Shown here one piece after another: positions 36,503 through 46,158 of a stretch of 64,000 nucleotides of DNA. The notes below the pieces were generated by a model. It was not told where the DNA came from. It did not search any database and saw only the letters and a list, made by a program, of their open reading frames with translations. The stretch is from the NCBI GenBank assembly GCA_964343505.1, contig CAYFJU010000003.1:12982-76981 (forward strand). The letters are read 5' to 3'. A program made the translations under genes and the position numbers. Source of the DNA: TCS55 sp964343505 (GTDB lineage: Bacteria > Fidelibacterota > Marinisomatia > Marinisomatales > TCS55). How positions within the stretch are numbered: the stretch's first letter is position 1; every line of letters starts with the position of its first letter.

Positions 36503-37222
36503 TTATGAATTCATGTATGGTGTCCTGATCTTTTTCCGATTCCAATTCCAGCGCACCACCTGAGTCTTGCGCCATAAGTATGGATTGGGCACAACCAGGG
36601 CATGGACCAGCCTTGTGAATGGAAATAACAAAATGATTGAATAAGCGCTAACAATATGTAATTTCACCATGAAAGGCATGGCAGTAATAAAGGTCAGGTC
36701 TGGGCTAAGTTTTATCACAGACCTTAAGTAGGGCACGATGGAAGCGGCGTACCAACTGGATCCCCAACGATAGAAATAGGCGGTGTAAAGTCCAGTAATG
36801 ACCTGAATTACAAGAAAGGCTAACACCCACCAATCCGCCCTTGATGTGACGAATCGTGCCATGCTGTTTGTCCTGCGACGTATGATGATATTCACCAATC
36901 CAATGAAGGTCATGAGCCCGAAAATGAACATGCACACTTCCATCACATACAGGCGGGCCGGGACGCTATTCCACCAGAGTATTGTTTCGGGAACGAGAAA
37001 CCAGACAAAATGTGCTATCAGGACAGATATAATCCCGTAGTGAAAGGGAACCAACCCCCAAAAATGCTGTCTGTTTTCAAGAAACTGTGATGATAAACTG
37101 GAATAGGTGAAGGCCTTCGACCGATACCGTTGAATCGTGACCAGAAAGAAAGTGAAAATCGTCACATAAGGAAACATGGCGAAGAAAAATGTGTCAAGTA
37201 TTGGTTTAAATTGATTCATCAA
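36503..37222 (-). CDS. narI: Respiratory nitrate reductase gamma subunit (cytochrome b)
   Basis: A 239-residue membrane subunit with five helices. It oxidises quinol and passes electrons through two b hemes to NarH. Histidines consistent with heme ligands lie in FHYGIISVLIAHFVWF and in MVKLHIVSAYSIILLFPFTRLVHAL. The C-terminal tail (NPYLWRKTQVVRWN) is typical. The start overlaps the narJ stop by four bases. Confidence 0.93.
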   Translation of the reverse strand: MMNQFKPILDTFFFAMFPYVTIFTFFLVTIQRYRSKAFTYSSLSSQFLENRQHFWGLVPFHYGIISVLIAHFVWFLVPETILWWNSVPARLYVMEVCMFIFGLMTFIGLVNIIIRRRTNSMARFVTSRADWWVLAFLVIQVITGLYTAYFYRWGSSWYAASIVPYLRSVIKLSPDLTFITAMPFMVKLHIVSAYSIILLFPFTRLVHALVVPNPYLWRKTQVVRWNWNRKKIRTPYMNS

Positions 37223-37722
37223 GCATCTCCGTTTTTGTCACCAAAATATTCTTTAAATAGTCCATCCATAAACTGGATAGCATCTTTGTACGAATTATCT
37301 GAATCCTTGAATCCATCCAAAATTTTAGCGAGCACAGGCTGAATATATTTTTTGACAAATTCATAACAATCCGCTTCACACAATCCATCCAGGACTGCCA
37401 AAACATGTGTCAAATGATCCGGCAATTCAGATGATTCCGCTATGCCCTGCTCCCGGAGTAATTCTCGGATCTTAAGCATGAAGGCACCCCGTTCATAGGC
37501 TTCGCCATAGAGATGCCAACCCAGATCCAGGCAGGTGTCAGGATTCATATCAAATGTTTGCGTGAATTTTTCCTGGAGCTCGGTGAGATTCGTTTCTGCA
37601 ATAAAATCCAAATATTGGTTCAGAGCCACAGAGCCATTTTTGGGAAATCGCTTTAAAGTTGCAATAATCTCTTGATTAGGATAGGTCACCATAGGAATAA
37701 GCTCATGAAATTGAACTGTCAT
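37219..37722 (-). CDS. narJ: Nitrate reductase assembly chaperone NarJ
   Basis: A 167-residue cytoplasmic chaperone of the NarJ/TorD family, needed to insert the molybdenum cofactor into NarG before membrane attachment. Family-type segments are EKFTQTFDMNPDTCLDLGWHLYGEAYERGAFM and ELPDHLTHVLAVLD. It shares one base with the narH stop at its start and overlaps narI by four bases at its end. Confidence 0.92.
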   Translation of the reverse strand: MTVQFHELIPMVTYPNQEIIATLKRFPKNGSVALNQYLDFIAETNLTELQEKFTQTFDMNPDTCLDLGWHLYGEAYERGAFMLKIRELLREQGIAESSELPDHLTHVLAVLDGLCEADCYEFVKKYIQPVLAKILDGFKDSDNSYKDAIQFMDGLFKEYFGDKNGDA

Positions 37723-39212
37723 TACATCCCCCTCGCTGGCGCATCTCTAAATCCAAATCCGACATTTTGCTTATGCTCCAATGGGTCTTTCATCATTTCG
37801 ATGGCTTCTTCCCTGTGGGCCGGGGGAATGACAAATCGGTCATCAAAAGTGCAGAGCGATGTCAGTTTATAAATGTTATCTGCTTCAGCCGGATTGCAGT
37901 CCGCTTCCATAAGTGCCTTTTCCGCTTCTAAAAGATCAATATCACCAACCGTCACTGCCCGGCGATAGGCCCGAATGGCTGACTGCTTTTTTAGGACATA
38001 CCGAAGATGACTTTCGTTCCCCCCGCCGAACATGGAAGCCAAATATTTAATGGGTGCGCGGGCTTTGTCAAAATTGGGAAAATATTCATCATTGATATTG
38101 CGGACAGAGTCCCCTTCCTGGGCGGACATTACCGGGAGCATGGGCGGCACATAAAATAGCATTGGCAAGGTGCGGTATTCCACATGAGGCGGTAAGGCAA
38201 TACCCCACTCTTTCACAAATTTATACACTGGAGATTCCTGGGCAGCCCTGATGGTAGAATCGGCAATTCCATTCTTTTTTGCTTCCCGAATGACATGTTC
38301 GTCAAAAGGATCTAAGATCATGTCGCGCTGAGCGTCAACCAACTCATGGTCCGGGCGCTTGGCCGTTGCTTCGATCTTTTCCGCATCATAGAGGAGGACC
38401 CCTAAATAACGGATCCGTCCTACGCAGGAATGAAAACAGGCCGGAGCCTGGCCTGTTTCCACCCGTGGAAAACAAAGAATGCACTTTTCGGACTTCCCGG
38501 TATACCAGTTATAGTAGGTTTTCTTATATGGACAAGCGGAGATGCAGGCGCGCCAAGCCCGGCAACGCTCCTGATCTAGCAGGACTATACCGTCTTCTCC
38601 TCTTTTGTATAAGGCCCCAGATGGACAGGAGGCTACACATGACGGATTAACGCAATGATTGCAAATCCTCGGAAAATAGAACATCATCAACCGTTCGATG
38701 GCAAACAGCTGGTCTCTTTGTTCTTCGGTGAGACCATCTAAATTGATATCATTTTCGGCATAAATCGGTGAGCCGGACAAATCGTCATCCCAGTTGGGAC
38801 CTGCTTCAATATCCATATATTCGCCCGTAACCATGGATACCGGTTTAGCCGTGGGTTGATCATCTGATTCCGGCGCATCAAACAAATCTTTATATTTATA
38901 GGACCAAGGTTCATAATAGTCATCTATGGTGGGCATATTGGGATTATGAAAAATGTTGGCAACTGTTTTGGCCTTGGATGTGGACCGTAGTTTTAGTTCT
39001 CCATTTGAAAGTTCCCATCCCCCCTTGTATTTATCCTGGTCTTCCCAGCGGGTAGGGAAACCGGTGCCCGGTTTGGTCTCTACATTGTTCCACCACATGT
39101 ATTCTGTCCCTTTCCTATCGGTCCAAATATTTTTGCACGCAATGCTGCAGGTGTGGCACCCGATACATTTATCCAGGTGAAATACCATTGAAATTTGACT
39201 TCTGATATCCAT
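37722..39212 (-). CDS. narH: Respiratory nitrate reductase beta subunit
   Basis: A 496-residue iron-sulfur subunit carrying four clusters between NarG and NarI. The Cys groups are CIGCHTCSIACKNIW, CNHCVNPSCVASCPSGA, CRAWRACISACPYKK and CILCFPRVETGQAPACFHSC. In CRAWRAC a Trp replaces one Cys, the known cause of a [3Fe-4S] cluster in NarH. No signal peptide, so cytoplasmic. A 121-base gap to narG is unusual inside a nar operon; it carries a direct repeat TGGCTGCAA, with no gene. Confidence 0.95.
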   Translation of the reverse strand: MDIRSQISMVFHLDKCIGCHTCSIACKNIWTDRKGTEYMWWNNVETKPGTGFPTRWEDQDKYKGGWELSNGELKLRSTSKAKTVANIFHNPNMPTIDDYYEPWSYKYKDLFDAPESDDQPTAKPVSMVTGEYMDIEAGPNWDDDLSGSPIYAENDINLDGLTEEQRDQLFAIERLMMFYFPRICNHCVNPSCVASCPSGALYKRGEDGIVLLDQERCRAWRACISACPYKKTYYNWYTGKSEKCILCFPRVETGQAPACFHSCVGRIRYLGVLLYDAEKIEATAKRPDHELVDAQRDMILDPFDEHVIREAKKNGIADSTIRAAQESPVYKFVKEWGIALPPHVEYRTLPMLFYVPPMLPVMSAQEGDSVRNINDEYFPNFDKARAPIKYLASMFGGGNESHLRYVLKKQSAIRAYRRAVTVGDIDLLEAEKALMEADCNPAEADNIYKLTSLCTFDDRFVIPPAHREEAIEMMKDPLEHKQNVGFGFRDAPARGM

Positions 39213-39333
39213 TCGATTCCCGTTTGTTATGTTGCCGCAAAAAGCGTAAAAGTAACGAAAGGATCTTTTACAGGTATTGCAGCCACCGCATAATTAAAAT
39301 GGTTGAATTTTATGCTTTTGCAGCCATTTTGAC

Positions 39334-42300
39334 TCACCAATTCAAGATGGGTAGTTTTCGCACCATGATAAAGGTGTCACGGTTTGATCCGGTTGGACCC
39401 CAATAATTGAAGTGATAAGTAAACTGACCGTAACCACCTACCATCAGGTTGGGCTTCAGTCGCGCTCGGGTCAAACTGTTATTCATACCGGCCCGCTTAT
39501 TGCCACGCAAAGGAGATTTAGGTACAGACAAGGTGCGTTCGGTGGCATGATAAATAATCACGATACCACTGGGTATACGTGCGCTCACATTTGCCCGTGT
39601 CACCACCACACCGTTATCATTATACACTTCCACCCAATCGTTATCCACGATACCCAGTTCCTCCGCATCTTTATCATTGATCCAGAAGGGTTCAACCCCA
39701 CGACTCAAAGTGGACATCCGGTGGTTATCCCCATAGGTGGAATGGATATGCCATTTTCCGTGGGGGGTTAGATAGTTGAACACTTTGGCCGGATGCTCAT
39801 TTTCGCTTACGGTCAATTCTGCATATTGGGTTGGCGTCGGCTTGGGCTTATAGGTTGGCAAATGTTCCCCGAACTGAATATAACCGGGATGGTCCAGGTA
39901 AAACTGTTGGCGTCCGGTTAAGGTGCGCCATGGCACCAGGCGCTCCACGTTATACGTAAAAGGTGAATAGGCCCGTCCATCTTCCATCAGACCCGACCAC
40001 ATGGGACTGTTCAATAATCGTTTCGGCTGGGCACAAAGGTCATCAAACGTGACCCGGGCGCCGCGGTTTTTCTCTGCCAGATCTGCCAGAACAAGGCCCG
40101 TTTTTTCTTCCATATTTTTGTAGGAACGATAGGCCAATTCTCCATTAGTAACAGTAGCCAGGGTCAGGATCGCATTGGCTACATCTTTGGCTTCCTTTAG
40201 GGATGGAAACGATTTTTCACCCCACGATTCCACCGGGTATTCGTCCTTCAACCTTTCATATTCGTCTTTTACCTGGTAACCGGTTCCGTGGGCACCCAAT
40301 CCATTTTTTGGAATATTAGGTCCGTAGGAGATGAATTGATTGTAGACATTTTTATAATCCCGGCTCACCAACTTCATTCCGGGCATGGTTTTGCCGGGAA
40401 TGGCTTCTGTCTCACCGGTAATCCAGTCTTTGATCTCTTTTTGAGCGATTTCCGCGGGTGAATCATGGGCCAGGGGCACGGATACCAGATCTTCCACCGA
40501 ATCGGGGAAATGGTTTTTGGCTAATTTTGAAAAGGATTCTGATATGGCTTTAAAAATATCCCAGTCACTTCTGGATTCCCAGGCCGGCGGCACCGCTTCC
40601 TGCAAGGGATGGATAAAACTGTGTATGTCAGTGGAATTAAGATCGTCTTTTTCGTACCACGTTGCGGCGGGAAGCACAATATCAGAATAGAGCGCAGATG
40701 TATCCATCCGGAAATTCAGATCTACCACCAGGTCCATTTTCCCCTGGGGGACTTTGTCATGCCATATCACTTCCTCAGTAAATCCTTTAGCAAAATTGCT
40801 GTCGGACACCTGATTCGTATGGGTCCCGAGATAATGATCTAAAAAGAATTCATGCCCCTTGGCGCTACCGCCGATGGCATTACCGCGCCAGACGAACCAA
40901 ACGCGTGGAAAATTGGCTGCATTATCCGGATCTTCGATGGAAAATTTCAGGTCCCGTTTTTTCAACTTGTTGACCACATAAGCCACGATAGCCTTTTCAT
41001 CTTCGGCGCCATTTTCTCTCGCCTCATTGACCAAGTCGATGGGATTCGCTTCAAACTGGGGATAAAAAGGCAGCCACCCGTTACGCACCGCTTTTACATT
41101 TACATCGATGGTATGCCCTGTTGCCAGGCTGTCTTTCGGCTGGTTTTTCGGGACCGTATGATAGTCTGTAAATCCTTTTTCATACCGCCACTGGTCCGAG
41201 TGAACGTAATGCCAACTCGGTGTATTTTGTAGTCTTGATGGCCCAAACCAATCTTTTGCCAACGCAATGGAAGCCCAGGATTCTCCCGGCGCCAGTTTTT
41301 CCTGCCCCACATAATGGGCCAGGCCGCCGCCGTTTTTACCAATACAACCCGTAAACATGAGCGCATGAATGGCTGCGCGGTAGATCAGGTTCGCATGATA
41401 CCAATGGTTAATTCCCGCGCCAATAATAACTGTGCATTTTCCGCCGGTTTTTTCAGCTGTGCCGGCCCATTCCCGCGCGAAACGGATCAAAGTGTCTGGG
41501 GAAATTCCGGTATATTTTTCTGCCCAGGCCGGTGTATATAATTCATCTTTTTCATAAGATTCAGGATACCCATCCAATCCACGTCCAACTCCGTATTGCG
41601 CCATCAGTAAATCGTAAACGGTAGCGACGGGAACTCTCCCATCTGCTGTTTTAATATATTTCACCGGTACTTTCCGAAGAATCGCTACCCCTTCGGCAAA
41701 ATTGTCTAATTCGATTTCGAGTAATTCATCATAATCATTTAAAAATGAGAGTTTCGGATTGATCATTGATCCATTCACATTATCTTCTAGTTTGAGATTC
41801 CATTTCCCTTTATTTTCTTTCGCCCAGCGATTCCCTACTGACCCAATGGGAACTTTTGTCCGCTGCTCATCTTCATCCCACATGAGAAACTGCCAATCAC
41901 CGTTTTCAATATCCGTATATTGGTCTAGTCGATTCGCGCGGAGCATTTGGTCCGACCTTAAAACATCCCCTGTTTTTTTAATTTCGACAAGGAACGGTGA
42001 GTCAGTATATCGTTTGGTATAATCCAGAAAATCTTTCGTTTGATTTTCATGATGAAATTCTTTCAGGATCACATGGTTCACCGCCATCCAAAAGGCGCCA
42101 TCCTGCCCGGCGTGGATTGGAATCCACTCATCACTAAACTTGGATACCTGTGAGAAATCCGGCGAAAAGACGACCATTTTGGTGCCGTTGTGTCTGGCTT
42201 CCGCTGCAAAATGAACATCTGGGGTACGGGTCATATTCAGGTTGGCGCCCATCACAGCCAACATCTTGGCGTTATACCAGTCTGCCGATTCCTGTACGTC

Positions 42301-42978
42301 AGTTTGCTCGCCCCAGGTTTCCGGGGAGGCATTGGGCAAGTCGCAGTACCAATCATAGAAAGAAAGGGAAACACCACCGATTAATTGCATGAGCCTCGCA
42401 CCGGCGGCGTAGCTCACCATAGACATTGCGGGGATAGGGGAAAAACCGGCGATCCGGTCTGGACCATGCTGCCTGATTGTGTGCACCATGGAAGCAGCAA
42501 TCAGTTCTTTCACAGTCTCCCAATCAGCGCGGCGAAACCCGCCTTTCCCCCGGGCATTCTGCCAGCGTTTTCGTTTTTCAGGGTCATTCACCATAGATCC
42601 CCAAGCTTCCATTGGGTCGGCAAATTCGTTCCGTGCTTCATTCCAAAGATCAAGTAAGACACCCCGGATGTACGGATATTTCACACGCAGGGGACTGTAC
42701 AAATACCAAGAGAAAGAAATGCCGCGTTGGCACCCCCGGGGCTCATAAGGCGGAATCCCATTTCCCAGTTTTGGATAATCCAGACCTTGCATTTCCCAAG
42801 TAACAATCCCGTCTTTTACATGGATTTGCCACGTGCAGCTACCGGTGCAGTTTACACCGTGGGTGCTGCGAACCACTTTATCATATTGCCAGCGGTTACG
42901 GTAAAACTCCTCCCACTTCCGGTTTTGAGGAACAACTTCGTCCCGAATCCAAGAAAGCTTTCCATTTTTATCACGCAT
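39334..42978 (-). CDS. narG: Respiratory nitrate reductase alpha subunit
   Basis: A 1214-residue molybdopterin enzyme reducing nitrate to nitrite on the cytoplasmic side. The N-terminal cluster site is H40-x3-C44-x3-C48-x34-C83 (THGVNCTGSCTW and EPRGCQRG), the NarG type with His as first ligand. Typical NarG stretches are WYCDLPNASPETWGEQTDV and the C-terminal YHATERTLSVPKSPLRGNKRAGMNNSLTRARLKPN. No twin-arginine leader is visible, which supports cytoplasmic orientation. It lies five bases after the diheme cytochrome gene, with AAAGGAT as ribosome site. Confidence 0.96.
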   Translation of the reverse strand: MRDKNGKLSWIRDEVVPQNRKWEEFYRNRWQYDKVVRSTHGVNCTGSCTWQIHVKDGIVTWEMQGLDYPKLGNGIPPYEPRGCQRGISFSWYLYSPLRVKYPYIRGVLLDLWNEARNEFADPMEAWGSMVNDPEKRKRWQNARGKGGFRRADWETVKELIAASMVHTIRQHGPDRIAGFSPIPAMSMVSYAAGARLMQLIGGVSLSFYDWYCDLPNASPETWGEQTDVQESADWYNAKMLAVMGANLNMTRTPDVHFAAEARHNGTKMVVFSPDFSQVSKFSDEWIPIHAGQDGAFWMAVNHVILKEFHHENQTKDFLDYTKRYTDSPFLVEIKKTGDVLRSDQMLRANRLDQYTDIENGDWQFLMWDEDEQRTKVPIGSVGNRWAKENKGKWNLKLEDNVNGSMINPKLSFLNDYDELLEIELDNFAEGVAILRKVPVKYIKTADGRVPVATVYDLLMAQYGVGRGLDGYPESYEKDELYTPAWAEKYTGISPDTLIRFAREWAGTAEKTGGKCTVIIGAGINHWYHANLIYRAAIHALMFTGCIGKNGGGLAHYVGQEKLAPGESWASIALAKDWFGPSRLQNTPSWHYVHSDQWRYEKGFTDYHTVPKNQPKDSLATGHTIDVNVKAVRNGWLPFYPQFEANPIDLVNEARENGAEDEKAIVAYVVNKLKKRDLKFSIEDPDNAANFPRVWFVWRGNAIGGSAKGHEFFLDHYLGTHTNQVSDSNFAKGFTEEVIWHDKVPQGKMDLVVDLNFRMDTSALYSDIVLPAATWYEKDDLNSTDIHSFIHPLQEAVPPAWESRSDWDIFKAISESFSKLAKNHFPDSVEDLVSVPLAHDSPAEIAQKEIKDWITGETEAIPGKTMPGMKLVSRDYKNVYNQFISYGPNIPKNGLGAHGTGYQVKDEYERLKDEYPVESWGEKSFPSLKEAKDVANAILTLATVTNGELAYRSYKNMEEKTGLVLADLAEKNRGARVTFDDLCAQPKRLLNSPMWSGLMEDGRAYSPFTYNVERLVPWRTLTGRQQFYLDHPGYIQFGEHLPTYKPKPTPTQYAELTVSENEHPAKVFNYLTPHGKWHIHSTYGDNHRMSTLSRGVEPFWINDKDAEELGIVDNDWVEVYNDNGVVVTRANVSARIPSGIVIIYHATERTLSVPKSPLRGNKRAGMNNSLTRARLKPNLMVGGYGQFTYHFNYWGPTGSNRDTFIMVRKLPILNW

Positions 42979-42983
42979 AATTC

Positions 42984-43799
42984 TTATCCTTTAACCATTT
43001 TCTTTCTGATGGAACGCAGGCGATTCCCCCATAATAAATCAAACAAAATCAACACAACGGTCAATCCCACAAATCCTAATATCAGGAAATTGAAATCATG
43101 CATCCCTGCTTCACTCACATCAGCTAGTGCTCTGTCTTTAAAAAATGCCACCAAGGGCAACACTTCTTCGTCGTCAATGGGATGCTTGCTATAGATGGGT
43201 CCCATGGTCTCACTTGCGGGACTGGATAACCAGGCTGCCAATGCTGTTTTACCCCCCAAGCGGCCAAAAATATCTGTGAGATTTGGGCCTAACAATCCGC
43301 CGCCAAGCTTTCCTCCTCCAGCAATCGAATGACATCCGATACAAGATGGACCATTGTTTTTCAAGCGGTTTTCACCTAAAAACAATGCCCGTCCTTTAAC
43401 AATATCCGACGGGGTTAGCGGACGATCGGCAATGGAGGAACCGCCGAATTTGGATTTTTCTTTGGCGGATTCTGATTTTATAAAGTCTAATAAAGATTGA
43501 ACGATGAATGGCGTTAATCCACCCACTTTCGGCATCATAACACCTCGAGATTCTTCCACGAGTTGCTGTGCGTATGCATCGCTACTATTAATCACTGCCA
43601 TGGGATCATTGATAAAATCTTCGATCCACTGATCGTCTTTTCGATGATGGACGTTTTTAAGGTCAGGCCCTGTGAGCCGTCCACCGCCTATGGTATGACA
43701 ACTGGAACAATTTTGTTTATAAAATCCTTCAACATCCTGTCCGTAAGCGCCAGATATAAGAATCATAAAGAATGTAGTGATTTGCAGCATTTTTTTCAT
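42984..43799 (-). CDS. Membrane-anchored diheme cytochrome c at the head of the nar genes
   Basis: A 271-residue protein with a signal peptide (KKMLQITTFFMILISGAYG), two class-I cytochrome c domains (CSSCHTIGGGRLTGPDLK near 30 and CIGCHSIAGGGKLGGGLLGPNL near 155) and a C-terminal helix (FNFLILGFVGLTVVLILFDLLWGN) that anchors it with the hemes outside the membrane. Similar cytochromes accompany nar genes in Thermus (NarC) and some other lineages, where they take electrons from the nitrate reductase to the periplasm. I chose the ATG at 43797-43799 because GGATGA lies eight bases upstream; an ATG five codons earlier is possible. Confidence 0.88.
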   Translation of the reverse strand: MKKMLQITTFFMILISGAYGQDVEGFYKQNCSSCHTIGGGRLTGPDLKNVHHRKDDQWIEDFINDPMAVINSSDAYAQQLVEESRGVMMPKVGGLTPFIVQSLLDFIKSESAKEKSKFGGSSIADRPLTPSDIVKGRALFLGENRLKNNGPSCIGCHSIAGGGKLGGGLLGPNLTDIFGRLGGKTALAAWLSSPASETMGPIYSKHPIDDEEVLPLVAFFKDRALADVSEAGMHDFNFLILGFVGLTVVLILFDLLWGNRLRSIRKKMVKG

Positions 43800-43817
43800 C
43801 GGTTTGTCATCCAATTG

Positions 43818-44279
43818 TTAATTATGGATGTTACTCTTCGTTACTTTTAGTCCAGGTAAATAATTTCGTTTAATAACATCATCCGCTAAAGCCGCCAATG
43901 TTTCTGTTTCCATTAAATCATGGACTTGTGTGATTAAATTTTTCCAGCGATGATGAAATGGACATGGGTATTCTTTTGTGCATGATTCGTAACCAAATCG
44001 ACATTTAGGAATGATGGATTCAGGGCCATCAATGGCAAATAAAATGTCGTTGATATAAATCTCCTCTTTCGGTTTCGCCAGGCAAATTCCCCCTTTCCGC
44101 CCACGAGTGGATACAATCAGATTATGTTTTCTTAATGTGCGGGTAATTTTTGAAAGAAAAGATGGGGGAATGTGATAAGCATGGGCTATTTCCGAAACCA
44201 TGATCAATCCCTTACTCTCTTTTACCGCCAGGTAAATCATAGTCTGGATGGCGTATTTGGCTGATTTTGTGTAAAACAT
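43818..44279 (-). CDS. Rrf2-family transcription regulator, probably Fe-S binding (second copy)
   Basis: A 153-residue regulator paralogous to the one at 19393-19827: MFYTKSAKYAIQTMIYLAVKE, VSEIAHAYHIPPSFLSKITRTL, TRGRKGGICLAKP and the cysteine group IPKCRFGYESCTKEYPCPFH (C-x6-C-x5-C). It is the first gene of the cytochrome c-narGHJI-narK run. Its own promoter is flanked by two AGGATA-N6-TCYT sites, the usual arrangement for an autoregulated repressor. A nitrosative or redox sensor of the NsrR/IscR kind is likely. Confidence 0.9.
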   Translation of the reverse strand: MFYTKSAKYAIQTMIYLAVKESKGLIMVSEIAHAYHIPPSFLSKITRTLRKHNLIVSTRGRKGGICLAKPKEEIYINDILFAIDGPESIIPKCRFGYESCTKEYPCPFHHRWKNLITQVHDLMETETLAALADDVIKRNYLPGLKVTKSNIHN

Positions 44280-44284
44280 TTATT

Positions 44285-44361
44285 AGGATATTAATATCTT
44301 CTTTAAATATTATAACGCCTCCCCTATATAATGCAAAGGTTATTTAGGATATTCTCATCCT
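44285..44361 (-). promoter_or_regulatory. Promoter of the Rrf2-nar operon flanked by two operator-like sites
   Basis: On the minus strand: -35 TTGCAT (44331-44336), 16-base spacer, -10 TATAAT (44309-44314). On the plus strand AGGATATTAATATCTT (44285-44300) lies just downstream of the expected start of transcription, and AGGATATTCTCATCCT (44346-44361) just upstream of the -35. The first contains a 12-bp perfect palindrome (44287-44298), the second is AGGAT-N6-ATCCT. Both fit AGGATA-N6-TCYT. Confidence 0.75.
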
Positions 44362-44550
44362 CTTTTTGATTTTAAAACAACAAAATGATCTATGTATAAG
44401 ATAAGGCAAAATGATCAAGCACAGGCTATCGATGAATCTTAATCAGATTATTTTGGGATAGCTCATAAAATCCATTTTGTAAGCTCCTCAATCATATTGG
44501 AGTATATCGATGAGCGGGGTGGGTGAGTTACCTAAGAAATCCGAATAAAA

Positions 44551-44700
44551 TTATAGTAGATGAAAGGACTCTGCAATTCCTAAGCTAACTTGGAGAAAAT
44601 CGTATCCCATGCTGAGGCCGGCAAAAACAAAATGATCCTGTCCGAACCAAGGGTCATCGCTGTTGTCCACACGATTGGAGTCAGTTTGGGTTGAATCCGG
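44551..44700 (-). pseudogene. Remnant of an outer-membrane protein C terminus
   Basis: An open stretch with no start codon between two stops reads DSNRVDNSDDPWFGQDHFVF then AGLSMGYDFLQVSLGIAES, ending at a TAA at 44551-44553. The alternating hydrophobic pattern and aromatic end look like the last strands of a beta-barrel. Nothing else protein-like is visible in the 483-base gap between the Rrf2 gene and the PLP enzyme apart from the promoter above. Confidence 0.35.
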
Positions 44701-44762
44701 TTAAATCTCAAAATCGTGGAAGGGAGTCAAACCAATAAAATCAATCGTAATGGTTTTAATAC

Positions 44763-45920
44763 TTATCCCTCCAGGGCCTGCTTCAAATCAGCAATCAAAT
44801 CATTTGCTGATTCTATTCCAGCCGAATAACGTACCAAGGTATCCGTAATTCCCGCGAAGGCCCTTTCTTCTTTGCACATCGATGAATGGGAGGTTTGTAC
44901 CGGGCGAGTGATTAAAGATTCAACACCACCTAAACTGGCTGCATTAACGGGATATTTTAACCGTTTTATAAATTCATCTGCAAAGGCAACATCCCCCACA
45001 AGTTCAAAACTTAACATAGCGCCAAATCCACCCAAGAATCTCCTGGCCCGGTCATGATCGGGGCTCGATGGCAGTCCCGGGTAAATCACCTTGGCGACAT
45101 TGGAATGCGCATCTAAATATTGGGCTATTTCCATCGCATTTGCACATTGTTTAGCGAAACGTAAGGAAAGTGTCTTGATGCCGCGATGAAGCAGAAAGCA
45201 CGTATTCGGGTCCATTGACCCGCCCAGATGATTCAATTTTGATTTTATTTCATAAATATGGTCCTCCCTTCCAATGACGGCGCCCCCCACAATATCGGAA
45301 TGACCATTTAAGTATTTCGTGGCAGAATGAAGCGAAATATCAAATCCATTCATTATTGGGCTATATAGAATTGGTGTTGCAAACGTATTATCGATCATTG
45401 AAATCAGATTATTTTCATTTGCAAAGACAACAACTTGGTCCAACTCCGGAATGGTCATAAGGGGGTTGGTAATTGTTTCTACATAAATGACTTTCGTATT
45501 TGACTTTAGCTTAGAAGTCCATTCATTGGGTTGCGTTGCATCAATAAAATCAACATCAATACCATATTTGGGCAATTCATGGATGACAAAACCTGCAGTA
45601 CCGCCATACAACGCTTTATGACAAAGTAAATGATCACCCGATTTCAAAAAGGTAAGCAATGAAGCTGTAATTGCACTCATTCCGGAGGACGTGACCAAAG
45701 CCGCTTCTGAACCTTCTAAAGCGGCTAATTTTTCATGCAATGCAATATGATTGGGGGTATTGTTAAGACGAATATACCGCATAGCACTATAATTATCTTG
45801 TCCCCCGTATTCAAAAGTAGAACTTTGAAAAATTGGCAAAGTAACCGCACCAGCATATCTTGGAATAGGTTCACCCGCATGGATGGTTTTGGTATCAAAT
45901 GACATATCTTTTTTGGACAT
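44763..45920 (-). CDS. Cystathionine gamma-synthase/gamma-lyase family PLP enzyme
   Basis: A 385-residue Cys/Met-metabolism PLP enzyme: FDTKTIHAGEPIPRYAGAV, TSGMSAITASLLTFLKSGDHLL, DNTFATPILYSPIMNG and the PLP lysine in HSATKYLNGHSDIVGGAVIG. It acts on cystathionine or O-acyl-homoserine; synthase, lyase and methionine gamma-lyase cannot be told apart by eye. The end RPVQTSHSSMCKEERAFAGITDTLVRYSAGIES is typical. Its ribosome site AAAGGAAT lies inside the tail of a decayed peptidase gene four bases upstream. Confidence 0.9.
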   Translation of the reverse strand: MSKKDMSFDTKTIHAGEPIPRYAGAVTLPIFQSSTFEYGGQDNYSAMRYIRLNNTPNHIALHEKLAALEGSEAALVTSSGMSAITASLLTFLKSGDHLLCHKALYGGTAGFVIHELPKYGIDVDFIDATQPNEWTSKLKSNTKVIYVETITNPLMTIPELDQVVVFANENNLISMIDNTFATPILYSPIMNGFDISLHSATKYLNGHSDIVGGAVIGREDHIYEIKSKLNHLGGSMDPNTCFLLHRGIKTLSLRFAKQCANAMEIAQYLDAHSNVAKVIYPGLPSSPDHDRARRFLGGFGAMLSFELVGDVAFADEFIKRLKYPVNAASLGGVESLITRPVQTSHSSMCKEERAFAGITDTLVRYSAGIESANDLIADLKQALEG

Positions 45921-45924
45921 CAGT

Positions 45925-46125
45925 TTATTCCTTTACTTCTTTTTTCACATCGATATCTAACCAATTGACCATCTCCCATAGCATACGCATAACGGCTTCC
46001 CGTGCAGGGTAACCATGACTTTCATCGGGTAGGATTAACAGTTGGGTGAGAGAGCAGTGTCCCAACATGTTTAGTTTCATGAAAGCCCAATAAGGATGGC
46101 CATAAATTGTGTTTTGATTCTGCAC
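45925..46125 (-). pseudogene. C-terminal remnant of a prolyl-oligopeptidase (S9) family peptidase
   Basis: About 40 codons at the end, QLLILPDESHGYPAREAVMR then MLWEMVNWLDI, match the final catalytic segment of S9 peptidases, whose active-site His sits in a [E/D]SHGY motif. The 700-plus residues expected upstream are missing and the first 25 codons do not fit the family. A 297-bp MITE-like element begins 33 bases upstream. I call it a truncated pseudogene. Confidence 0.7.
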
Positions 46126-46158
46126 TAGCCCCCCTACAGGATAAATTGATTCGATTAA

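Noticed and set aside
46138..46153. AGGATAAATTGATTCG as another AGGATA-N6-TCYT site
   Set aside because: The second half is TTCG instead of TCYT, and it precedes only a decayed gene.
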